Positions 13,792 to 24,004 of a stretch of 64,000 nucleotides of DNA are shown here, piece by piece. Source of the stretch: Paramecium tetraurelia (Eukaryota; Ciliophora; Oligohymenophorea; Peniculida; Parameciidae). The stretch's first letter is position 1; every line of letters starts with the position of its first letter. The notes under the pieces are model-generated. The model ran no database searches and was not told the origin of the DNA. It worked only from the letters and a program-made list of their open reading frames with translations. Location: the NCBI RefSeq assembly GCF_000165425.1, contig NW_001798997.1, forward strand, positions 1 through 64,000, read 5' to 3'. Both the position numbers and the translations under genes were made by a program.

Positions 13792-13885
13792 AGATGGCCT
13801 TTCCTCTTTAGCACAAAGCACCTATCATCATTAGATGCATTGAATGAAAGATAAACTATACTTTGTTGTTTTTATAATATATTTT

Positions 13886-14419
13886 TCATTAAGGATCTTC
13901 CTCACCTTCTTCTTAATCAAATTGTAAATTTAATGCTTTTCTAGGTTTATTATTGTCTTCTTCATCAATCTAGCGTTTGTTGTTCTCTATTTTTGCTTTT
14001 TCATATAATTCTTTTTGTTATTCCTCTAACTGCTTCAAATGCTCTTCATCTTGAAATCTTGCTTTATTTTAATTTTTCACCTTTACATAGCATCAAAACT
14101 TTACATTAACCTCCTCTTTGATTTCTTCTTCAATTTCTTTTAGCAATGGGATTTAACCTTCCAGCCTTAATTTTTAAATGGCCTTATAAAAAAACTCTCC
14201 TGATATTGTTTTTTTTCCATTTTCTAAACAGATTGTATTAGCTTAATCAGAAACCAATTAGATATATTCCCTAGCCATCGACATGACTTATGTCACAAAC
14301 TCATTAGAACATTTCATATCCCCATTGGTTGTTGCTTTGATAAACTATTACACAGTGGCTAAGATCATAAGAAGATAATACCTTTTGGGAGCTATTCCAT
14401 ATTATATTATCTTTTTCAT
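13886..14419 (-). CDS. DR1: Dr1 / NC2-beta histone-fold transcriptional co-repressor
   Basis: The product is about 169 aa. The core NEFVTQVMSMAREYIQLV, then DQANTICLENGKKTIS and FFYKAIQKL, is the histone fold of NC2-beta (Dr1), including the helix-2 E..HLISSEAN-like signature and the KKTI element. After a 24-nt GTAAAG..AAAG intron the tail reads HLKQLEEQQKELYEKAKIE, matching the RQQQELFAKAREE helix that follows the fold in Dr1 of other eukaryotes. With NC2-alpha (DRAP1) it binds TBP on DNA and blocks TFIIA/TFIIB entry, in the nucleus. I chose ATG 14419, but the frame stays open about 30 nt upstream (KENIELLK), so a further 5' exon is possible. Stop TGA 13886-13888. Confidence 0.8.
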
Positions 14420-14759
14420 TTTTAATAATTCAATGTTTTCTTTGAAATAGGATAGATGCAGTGTTTTTTTTTATAATTAATGATTGGTCATAAAATAACC
14501 CAGAAGAATACATTAAGAAAATCAATCTCATTTATGAATTCAAACACATCTACCACTAAAATGCATAAGCTTAAATATAGTACAGAAAATTATATAATTT
14601 CTATCATCAAAAAGAACATTTTTCAAGATTTAATCATGTTCTTCTTTATTTTTCACTTTATATTAATGAAAATCCACTTTAATTTCTTTGGTAATACATG
14701 TTTTTAATAAAATAGTCTGTTAATTTTTACATAATTATATTTATTTTCAAATAAATTGT
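14420..14759. other. Intergenic between Dr1 and coiled-coil genes
   Basis: A 75-codon plus-strand frame at 14480-14707 (MIGHKITQKNTLRKS) is hydrophilic at first, then very hydrophobic. The minus strand upstream of Dr1 is open only briefly. I see no firm gene. The stretch may contain a 5' exon of Dr1 and the promoters of two divergent genes. Confidence 0.4.
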
Positions 14760-17555
14760 ATGAGCATCAACCACAAGAAAAAGATTTTTGAAAACACTGC
14801 TCCTAATCCGTATTTCAATACTATTGAATCTCCATAAGTTCCTAAGATTCTCGAATAATCAATTATTTAATAGAATCCTTATTTCAACAGTCAATTAGGC
14901 AATTCAAATTAATTCGAATTAACAAAATAGGTATTAGATGAACGTCAAAGTTTTTCTCCTAATGATTTAGAGTAGTTTCTAATATTATTTCGATAGCCAC
15001 AAAAAATCAACATGAAACTAGATAATAGTTAGTCAAGTTAATCTAATTAATAACAATTCTACGAATAGCTTGAAATAGAAGGAGAGAAATTGAGAGTTAA
15101 GTTAAAGGCAGACGCTCGTATAGTCTCATCAATTATAGAAAAACATACAAAGATGAAATCTAATAAATAACGATGTATTGAATAGATGAATCATCTCATA
15201 AATGAAATCAAGGCATATAATAATGTTTCTAGGTATTCTGAACTCAATAGATCCATAAAATACAATTTCAATTAACTTGAATCTAACCAATTAGAATTAA
15301 GAGATATTTAGAAGGAAGCATCAACATTTGAAAGAGTCATGTCAGTTTCAGTTTAATAGTAATAATCTCATCAACAAGGAAAAAATTAACTTGATCAAAC
15401 TATTGGACATTCATCAAATGAAACTTCCGAAGCTGAATTCACATCATTATCACTATAAATTTATTCATCAATTGAAATGCATGCAAAAGAATTTGAGCAA
15501 ACTATATCAGAGAAAAAAAGATTAATGCACATAAGTTAAAATTATCATTAATACAAATAAGTCTGTTAAGGCTTGATTTAGCTCATCCAAAAATATCCAT
15601 AATTTGAATAATAATAATCTTAACAAATGTTAAAGTTAGAAAGCATTGCTTCAATCTATTTTTTTCACTTTTAAAAAGAATTAAGCTAACAGAGTTTACA
15701 TTACACATAAATCACGGAAGACATTAGATTATCTTTGTCTATTATTGATAAAATGAAATATTTGTTGGATTAGGCAAAAAGTTTGGATTGCATAACCGAA
15801 TTTTATTTATATATAGAGAGCTAATTGACTGGACAATAAATCATTATTAAATCAGGAAATAATCTAAAGTTAGCGAAAGCTTACTAAAAATAATTCAATA
15901 TGCTTAATATCAATAATTATCAATATTTTCACATTCTCAGACATAAGGTTTATAATAAATGTCTTCTAGAGTTTGATAAAATATAATTTGACATAAAAAC
16001 AGCCAGAAATTTGCAATCAGTTCTATTAGACTATGTAAAAAGATTTAAAAATTATATTTCCATAGATTATATTAAATTATTCAACGAAGTATTAGTAAAG
16101 TTACAATAAGATCTAAAAAAAGAGTCTTGGCTCTATTTAATCAATCTATATACTGAATTAAGCTCGAAAAAATAAGACTTATTAACTATTATTAAACATT
16201 TACAAAATATAAAACACCAAAATTAATATTTAACAAGATTGATTTCAGTGTTTTAGTAAAATATTGAAAAAGAATTAGAATAAATAAAGGATCTTTAGCC
16301 TAAATTAAATCAATATTTACAAATATAGGATTTTAAGGCTTAAAAAGAGTTTGAAAATTTTTATGACCAATATTTAAAATGTTATAATGAAATACATCCA
16401 AAATAATAAAGCATATTAACTGATATTAATTAATTCTTAGAAGATTCAATCAATCCACAATTAAATGATGAATAATATCAATATTTGAGATCCCTATAAA
16501 CTCTATAGCCTAGTATTAGATCATTAAGCAATAAAAGAATTAGTGGAAATTTTAAAGAAATTAAAACTTAATTTGATGAATTACTATAATTTGAGGTAGA
16601 TATTGTTTAACTTCAAATATCTATGAAATCGATTATAACAACAAATTTTAATCTAATTTTAGATGATTTTTTAGATATTACAAAATCTAATACCAATAGT
16701 GTTTTGTCATAATTAATGGAATTCATATAAAAAAATATTAAGATTATTTCTGAAATTAAAAGTCCCTCCCTTTATAACATTAAGGAATAATAACTTCGTT
16801 AATTTTAATGGGTTTGGATTTTCTTTGAATAATTTGAAAAGTTTAGATCTTCTTTATCATTGTTATTTAATAATAATCAGACAATTAATTATTCTTAATA
16901 TTTATAGTTTATGAACAAAAATAAATTTAGCTCCTTATTCTATCAACTTTCAAAATGTAATTATAAAATTTGTAAAAAATGGCATGATTTTTAATTAGAT
17001 TTAAGTCATATTAGTCTTAAATCATATATATAATACATAACTAAGCTTCATGATAAGATCATTATAATAGGACAATTTGATGTTCCATTGACTCAAATAT
17101 AATTCAATGAAGAAAATTGTTAATTACTTTTAGAATTTTTAGAATTGGATAATACAAGTTAATTGTAAAGATTCATTTGCAAATATTAAATATATAGGAA
17201 GATGAAATAACTTCAATTAAACTAAGTAACTTTCAATAAGTTAAAGTAATATTTTGAACATTTGCAGATTGAATAAGATAATGAGGATTTTATAGATTTA
17301 AGGAATATTTTGATTGAATGTTCTGACTCTTAGTAAAAGGATAGCGAAATATACTCAACCTTACAAGAGGAATGGATTTTAGATCATTTAGAAAAAGGGG
17401 ATACTAGTTTTATATAAGGTTTTGTGAATCAAGAAGGAATTTTCAGTAGCAATTTAATGAGAAATACTGCAAAACTGTAGAGATTGGCCAAATTGTCTAA
17501 TGAATAGAATTTAAATTGGAGAAATATCAAATAAATATTAAAATAAGAAATTTGA
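14760..17555 (+). CDS. Long coiled-coil protein, 931 aa, intronless
   Basis: One unbroken frame of 932 codons runs from ATG 14760 (MSINHKKKIFENTAPN) to TGA 17553-17555. The first ~110 residues are Gln/Ser/Asn-rich and disordered-looking. From about residue 120 the protein is almost all helical heptads with clusters of Lys, Glu, Gln and Leu. No transmembrane segment or enzymatic motif is seen. Composition resembles the coiled-coil protein at 5466-7688 and they may be structural relatives, but I found no shared motif. It ends 50 bp from the converging 3' end of the DUF4378-like gene. Confidence 0.8.
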
Positions 17556-17605
17556 GTATATATTCTTTTTGTACTAATTAATTATTTAAAAAACAATAAT
17601 TAAAA

Positions 17606-20600
17606 TCAATGAATTTCTTAGAGTAACTCTTCAAGTAAATGATCAAAAATCATATCAGATAAGTCTATTGCAACTACTGTGTGTTCTTCATCGTAACTTA
17701 TCCATTTATCCTCATTTTCAATAACCTAGAAATTTAATTGAATAATACCTCTGCAGATAGCATTCTAATCATCCTATCTTCTTTTATTTAAGCTAAACAT
17801 TCTTGATCAAACATCAAAATTTTTGGATATGGACAATCTTCCTTATCAATCAAAAAGCCAGCCAAATAATGACACCATTCCAATACTTTATCAGAACTAG
17901 ATTTAATGATGTTTGGCATATCCTGTAAACTTTTTTTTCGAAATTGCAATCTAACAGCGTCGGATTTCCAAGCATAAGGTTATCCTGCCATTCCATAAGG
18001 TCTGTGATAATCTAAGGCTTCATTTAAAGCATCGAAAATTGCTTTATTGTGAAAATGTTCCAACTCTAATAATTAAGATGATTGACTTTTCAAAATTTAT
18101 TCATTCATCAAAAACCTTTCAAAAGTTCCAAATAATTCAGAGGTCATAATTATATTTTACAAGTAATTTTCATTTGAATTGCTTTCCTCATCAGAGCCTA
18201 TAGTTGAATCAGAGATGGGATGTAAAAATCTTAGCATGTCTTTTGAAGATGGTCCTAATGGAACATTAATTTTGGCTAGCACTTCATCCTTGTAATTGCA
18301 AAGCATAAATTCTGTCAAATGAGTCAAGTAAATCTTGACTGAAGGAATTCCTGTTTTGAATCCTCTTGTTTAATTTGTTCCATAATTGGTTTACAATTGT
18401 GATGGGGGTCTGTTAATTTAAGCTTTAGTAACTAATTCAAATATATCAATGTTGTGTCTACCAAGTTCTTAACATAATAATTATATTTCCTGGACTATCA
18501 ACATATTTGAAATGAGAATAGAGTAAGATTCTGCTTACTTTTCAGACATTGATGATTGCTCTCTTACTATATCTTAAACTCTCAAGACTTGTGATTATGC
18601 TAATTAATGCAAATTGAATGGTTCTGGTTCATAATCTGCATATTATTAATGAGATGGACTTGAGTTATTTTTAAAAATAACTTCATCATCAAAATTTTGA
18701 GACTTACTTAAATCTTCATCACTAAGCAAAGATGACTTTTATGGTAATGATAATTAAAGTTATTAAAAATTTTAATTTTGTATATCTATAATACTATTCC
18801 TTAATGATTATTCTGAATATAGGACAGAATCCTAACTAAAGCTATCAATAATTTTGATGTAAGATTGAGAATTAGATTGAGACATCTATTTCATGAATAG
18901 AATATCTCTTTAAGTTTTCATAACCGTCTCATAAGTGCTTTATTGACCTTTAATAATCTCAGTTTTTTTCTTTTCTAAGTCTTTTCTTTGTTTGGTAACC
19001 CATTTTTCAAGTTTTCTGTTCTATTAATCATATGTCTTAGGAGAAATTTGTTTATTTTAATATGCTTCATTTATGGTTTTAATCTATTATTTATGTCTCT
19101 CTTCAAGAACCTTCTCTCTCATAGATATTAACTCATCCATTTTATCTCTTGCCATTAACTCTTTGAATTTCACTTGAACAAAATCTTAGAATGAAGATTA
19201 TTCGAATATGCTCTTCTCCTAATTAAATGTTTAATCTTCTTAAGATAAACTTTTAATCAGAGACTCAGATCCAATAGCACATCTAATTTCTCCTATTTCA
19301 ACTTATTATTAATTTTAATATTCTTTCTCAATTTCATCAACATCAATTGATAATCTCTTTTTCTTTTTGAATGTGATCTATTAATTCATTATCAGTGAAT
19401 TCTTTTCAGTACTTTCTCTACAGTTTTCCATTTCTTACTATTCAGAAATTGCTGATAAAAATTACTTTTTTTCTGTAGTTTTCTTTCCTTCACTCTCATT
19501 TGAATCACTAAAACCTTCTATATAATCGTGATAAGTAACATCGAACATCTATTTTTGTGTTTAGGGTGCTTCTTCTTTAGAAGGATTTGGTTTCTTTTTC
19601 TTATTTTATACTGAAGAATTAGAAGATCTTTCACTTACCTTCTGTTCAATTAATTACACCTTTCCTTTAGAGTCAATTTTTATGTAGCCCATTTTTATCA
19701 ATTCTTGAATTTAACTTTAATGCAAATCATTTAAATTAAATTCTTCTTATTCTTCTTCTTTTTTAAAATAATCCTAATAATAACTTAAAATTTATCTAGT
19801 CTTATATTTTCTCCAAACTTTTTATATTTTAATTGCTGCTTGTTCATCAGTTTGAGATTTTTATCTTTTCTCACTATATTTACTAGCAGCTTATTCGATT
19901 GATCTAATCTCTTATATTTCTTTAATATCCTATTCATCCCAATCTCTTTATGAACTCAACATTTCATCTTTGTCTTCTCCTAATGTTATCAATTTCTAAC
20001 TATAAAAACTATTATCAAAATTAGCAAAATCTTATTCGGGATCACTTTCATTCGGTATGTTTGCGCTACTTGAATTGCTCATATATTGATATATTGACGA
20101 GCATGGCTACCTCATGGATTCATGATTTGACGATTATACTAACTTAGATTTATCTGATTAGTTTTTAAATTGACATAACACTTTTCTCTTTTTCTTTTAT
20201 TCGTATCTATCAGATATGAGATTTTCTTTTTAGTCTTCATAAATAATTCCATAAGTTGATGCTGTTCTATTCTTTCTTCTCTATTTTGTATCCCCAACCG
20301 AAAGACTTCTATTTCTTGATCTTATGTATTCATTAAGATTTTGTAAATTTTGATGAATTTTGAATTGCTTTTCATATTATTTCTTTTTCTATTCTTATTT
20401 GGCTATCATATTCATTTTTTATTTGAACTCCTTGTATTTTCTAATTTCTTCTTGGTTAATCTAAATTTTTGGTTTGTTTTGATCCTTTTTGGTTGGAGTC
20501 ATTGATTTATTTAATTCTAGATGATATAAATGATAATTGCTTACTTTTCTTTTTTAGGAATTTATCCATTGAAACATTATTTAAAAATGAAACTCCTAAT

Positions 20601-21100
20601 TGATCTCTTCTTTATTTAATGTCTACATCAGTTTTATTCACTCTTTTCAACATTGTTTCTTAAACATTTCTCTATTTCATCTATTCATTTAAAATATAAT
20701 TTTTTAATCTTTCCTAGTTGACTCCCCAATTAAATAAAGGGGAAGTGTGAACCTTTTTTTATTTTTAAGGCTTATTCATACTAGTATTGATAGCTTTTTT
20801 GGGTTTAGGGGGTTTTTCAAGCTTTTCATATGATGCTTTAGTCACAGGAGCGCTAATTTTGATGTTTAAAGTTTTCTTCTTTTTTTTCTTTTTGGTTTTA
20901 GCTTTTGTAGACCGATTGATCAAATTACCTAACATCATATCATTTTCTTCTTGCTTGATTATATTGCCATATTGGGGATGTTCTCGAGAGTTGATCACTA
21001 AAGGAGTATTAGAGTAAGAGTCTAATTTACGTCCTTTAATAAAACTGTTCTCTTTGATTTGAACACTTATATTTAATTTTGAATTGTCTTAACTTCTCAT
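17606..21100 (-). CDS. DUF4378-like cytoskeletal protein (TRM / CAP350-like)
   Basis: Start ATG 21100 (MRSQDNSKLNISVQIK). The N-terminal third is basic and disordered, with a run of seven lysines near residue 80. The middle is coiled coil, including TYDQQNRKLEKWVTKQRK at 18,960-19,060. The C-terminal ~190 residues look globular: LFGTFERFLMNEQI, IFDALNEALDYHRPYG, PYAWKSD, then after a 23-nt intron VVAIDLSDMIFDHLLEELL. That order (F-D-x-x-NEAL..PW.....D-x-IFD-x-L-x-E) resembles DUF4378, the C-terminal domain of plant TRM/LONGIFOLIA proteins, which share a motif with human CAP350 and bind FOP/TON1-type partners at microtubule-organising sites. The family link is by eye. Several internal introns are needed and not all were placed. 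Confidence 0.55.
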
Positions 21101-21269
21101 TTTGAAATTTTATTTAGTTAAATATCAAATATAATGAGAATTAATACAAATGAAATGAATTCTTCCTGTAATTATAAATAAAGACACTATTTATTTGTTC
21201 TAAGCAATTATTTTGAGATTGGCTTATTTTTTAATAAACCCATAAAATAATTTATGTATTAGCTTCTAC

Positions 21270-21280
21270 TTTATAAATTA
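21270..21280 (+). promoter_or_regulatory. TATA-like box upstream of U6
   Basis: TTTATAAATTA lies about 20-30 bp before the U6 5' end, where the TATA element of type 3 RNA polymerase III promoters sits in other eukaryotes. In DNA this AT-rich such a match can arise by chance. Confidence 0.3.
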
Positions 21281-21299
21281 ATGAATATGTAATTATATT

Positions 21300-21404
21300 G
21301 GAAGACCCTTCGGGGTCATCCGTCAAATTTGGAACGTAACAGAGAAGATTAGCATGGCCCCTGCGTAAGGATGACACGCATTAAGCGAGATGGTAGCTCA
21401 TTTT
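21300..21404 (+). ncRNA. U6: U6 spliceosomal snRNA
   Basis: The 5' hairpin GACCCTTCGGGGTC is followed by the invariant ACAGAGA box at 21339-21345 (pairs with the 5' splice site), the U4/U2-pairing segment AGATTAGCATGGCCCCTGCG with the catalytic AGC triad at 21351-21353, and GGATGACACGCATTAA leading to a T run at 21401-21408 that would terminate RNA polymerase III. These are unmistakable U6 features. It sits alone on the plus strand between two minus-strand genes. Exact ends are estimates. Confidence 0.96.
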
Positions 21405-21467
21405 TTTTTGATTTTTATCAATTTTATAATATTTTTGTTTATATCTATTTTTTGATATATATTGCAA

Positions 21468-23077
21468 TCAACCTTCAGTTAAAGTTTAGACTGATGTTTT
21501 GGTTGATCCATCCTTGAATTTATATGTCTTTGTTATTTTTGTAATTTTTTATCCATTCTTAATAGTGACTGCGGTTGATGTACTAACTGAAACACATCCA
21601 GGTGGAAGTTTTTCTAAACTCAATCTAATTAAATACCTTCTTCCTAATTTTGAGGGGCTTGAGCATCATTTCCACCTTTGGCTCCCAACATCATATTTTT
21701 CATTTAATCTTTCATGCTTTAGGGTTAAGATTATTATTATGCTTTAGGCTTTTATCCTTAGGCTCCCTTTGGAGTGAATTCACCTGCAAAATCGAAAACA
21801 CATTGAGTTTAATATTGCTTATGATCTCCTGCTGCAATTCCAACTAAATAGAAGTCAGGACTAAAACAGTTTTTTCTATGTCCTCTTGAACCCACTCCAT
21901 CATCGATTAGTAATTGAATAATTACATCCTACCCATTCTTTTGTCCATAGCTGATATTCTCTCCAATTTTGCCATTCCATTCTCCATATCTTTCAATTCT
22001 GTCAGATAGAGATGATCCATCAGTACCAGTGTGACCACAGACACCTTTTGGACCTGTATCATTCACATGATCAATACAAGCTTGTTCCAATCCCTTTTCG
22101 TATGTCAAAGGTTATAAAGGCTATTGTTTTTATAAAAAGGCAATTAATTCTATATAATTATTCGTTATTTATACCTTGGATAACTTTGGTACCCTCATTT
22201 GTTTATAATGGTATCTCTCCAGGCTTATAAAGGACGTTACCCTTGAATAACTTCATCAGTTCCTATAATTTTGGTATGGGCAGTGTTGGATTTTGTCTAA
22301 CTTAATTCAAATAATCAAAAGCATCTTTGACAATTTTGTCATTGGGATCTTTGGATTATGCTTTAGCAGGGGCTGCTTATTCTCTGGATTGCATAGGGGC
22401 ACTTTGACCTCCCTCTTTTTATGGTGCTACTCCTTATTAAGAATTTCCACCACCAGCATCTAAGCCAGCTTTATCTTGAAAAGAGCCTGCAAAATCAAAA
22501 ACACATTGAGTTTTAAATTATTTATGATCACCGTCGAAAATACCTACTGCTCCAAATTCTGCCTTAAAACAGTTTTTTCTATGTCCTCTAGATGATACTC
22601 CATCATCAATTATCAATTAAATGATGACTAAGTTGATAAATGGATATTATTACCATCTTCACCAGTCGTTTGACCATAACTGATGTTTTCTCCTATTGTA
22701 ACATCCCACTCACCATATCTTTCTATTCTATCACTCATTGATGATCCATCTGTACCGGTATGGCCTGTAACACCCTTAGGTCCTGTATCTTTTACATGAT
22801 CTCTTGCTGCACACTCCAAACCCTTACTCCAAGTCAATGGACCAACTGGTTTTTGATTCTATAAGAACTAGATGCATTCTGAGGTATAAATAGCATAAAT
22901 TATAAACCATTGACAACTTTTGGGCCTTCATTTAGTTTGTAAAGGAATTTCTCCTGGTTTATACACTACATTTCCTTTAAACAGCTTTAGATGTTCCTGT
23001 AACTTTGAGATAGCAATCTAAGGATTTTATCTCATCTTATTGAGATATTCAAATGCTTCTTTAGAAATTTTGCTCAT
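21468..23077 (-). CDS. Protein with two tandem CAP/SCP domains
   Basis: Start ATG 23077 (MSKISKEAFEYLNKMRQ). Two ~180-residue CAP (SCP/PR-1/CRISP) domains lie in tandem. Domain 1 shows GPLTWSKGLECAARDH, GHTGTDGSSMSDRIERYG, IGENISYG and RGHRKNCF; domain 2 repeats nearly all of this (EKGLEQACIDH, GENISYGQ, RGHRKNCF). A Gly/Gln/Ala linker joins them, and a C-terminal extension (LPPGCVSVSTSTAVTIK) follows a 23-nt intron. Introns in the two domains sit at matching places, so an internal duplication is likely. There is no signal peptide, whereas most CAP proteins are secreted. Around 22,931-22,937 domain 1 has one base too many relative to domain 2, which breaks the frame (see findings). Function unknown. 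Confidence 0.8.
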
Positions 23078-23163
23078 TAAAATATATATTTACAACGTGC
23101 AAAATAAATAATATAAGTTAAATCACATTAATATAATACTATTAAAATTTATACAAAACAAAA

Positions 23164-23977
23164 TCAATTCTGTTTAGTTTTCTTCTTTTTCTATTATTCA
23201 TCTGCTGAATTTAATTTCCGTATAATCCACGTTATACCTGCTCCAATGCAAAGAAATACAAGTATTAAGAATACAATATCTGAAAGGTTGGCTTTTTGTA
23301 ATTTTGGTTGATAATCATATAGAGTTCTATGTTTCCCTTTTGTCTACTATGCAGCAATCTTCAAGTATTCTAAATCTAAATCATCGTAATCGTCGTCTCG
23401 CTCTCTCTCCTATTGTTTTTTTTTGTTTGAATCTTCTGCCAATGCAGATTCGAAATCCTATCATTTTCAACAAATTTGATACTTCAATGTATTTCCACAC
23501 TGCGTTCTCCTATTCACTGATTTCTCTTTCCCAAGAACCATTTCTGAATTAATTAAAATCGATCTCAGAAAATAAGGCAGGCAACCTTGAATGATCAAAT
23601 TCCTCAGATCTCACTTATAATAACACTTAAACACTTTCATCATAATTGAGCTATTTGGAACATGAAATTGCATGGGTTGTATATAATTTAATCCAAACAC
23701 TTTATTGTTCTTCCTTCGAAGCTTGACTATAATAAATAATAAATACTCACTTATCTACAATCTCAACAAGTTCACTTCCATAATTTCCCAAATGCATTCT
23801 GGCTAAAATGATGCACGTATAATAAATAGTGTCTCTCTCTTTCTTTAGTTTCTATTCCTATAGCAATCTAAGTTGTTCTTCTGGGGAGATTTCTTGTATT
23901 GTTTCAATACCATCTTGATTTATAACTTCATCTTAGCATTTTGCTAAAGCTAAGACGAGAATAATTGGAATTAACAT
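23164..23977 (-). CDS. Type I membrane protein with signal peptide
   Basis: Start ATG 23977; the N-terminus MLIPIILVLALAKC is a signal peptide. A luminal or extracellular helical region of ~180 residues follows, rich in Glu and Gln (SPEEQLRLLQEQKLKKE). Two introns fit: a 24-nt one beginning GTG near 23,735, and a 25-nt GTA..TAG one near 23,480. The acidic stretch EREREDDDYDDLDLEYLK precedes one transmembrane helix (DIVFLILVFLCIGAGI), then a short cytosolic tail full of lysines (KKKKTKQN) resembling a dilysine-type retention tail. No family recognised; ER residence is a guess from the tail. Stop TGA 23164-23166. Confidence 0.7.
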
Positions 23978-24004
23978 TAATTAATTAAACGTGTAAAATT
24001 AATA

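Noticed and set aside
20787-21017. Plus-strand ORF of 76 aa with a Phe run
   Set aside because: It is antisense to the poly-lysine region of the DUF4378-like gene.
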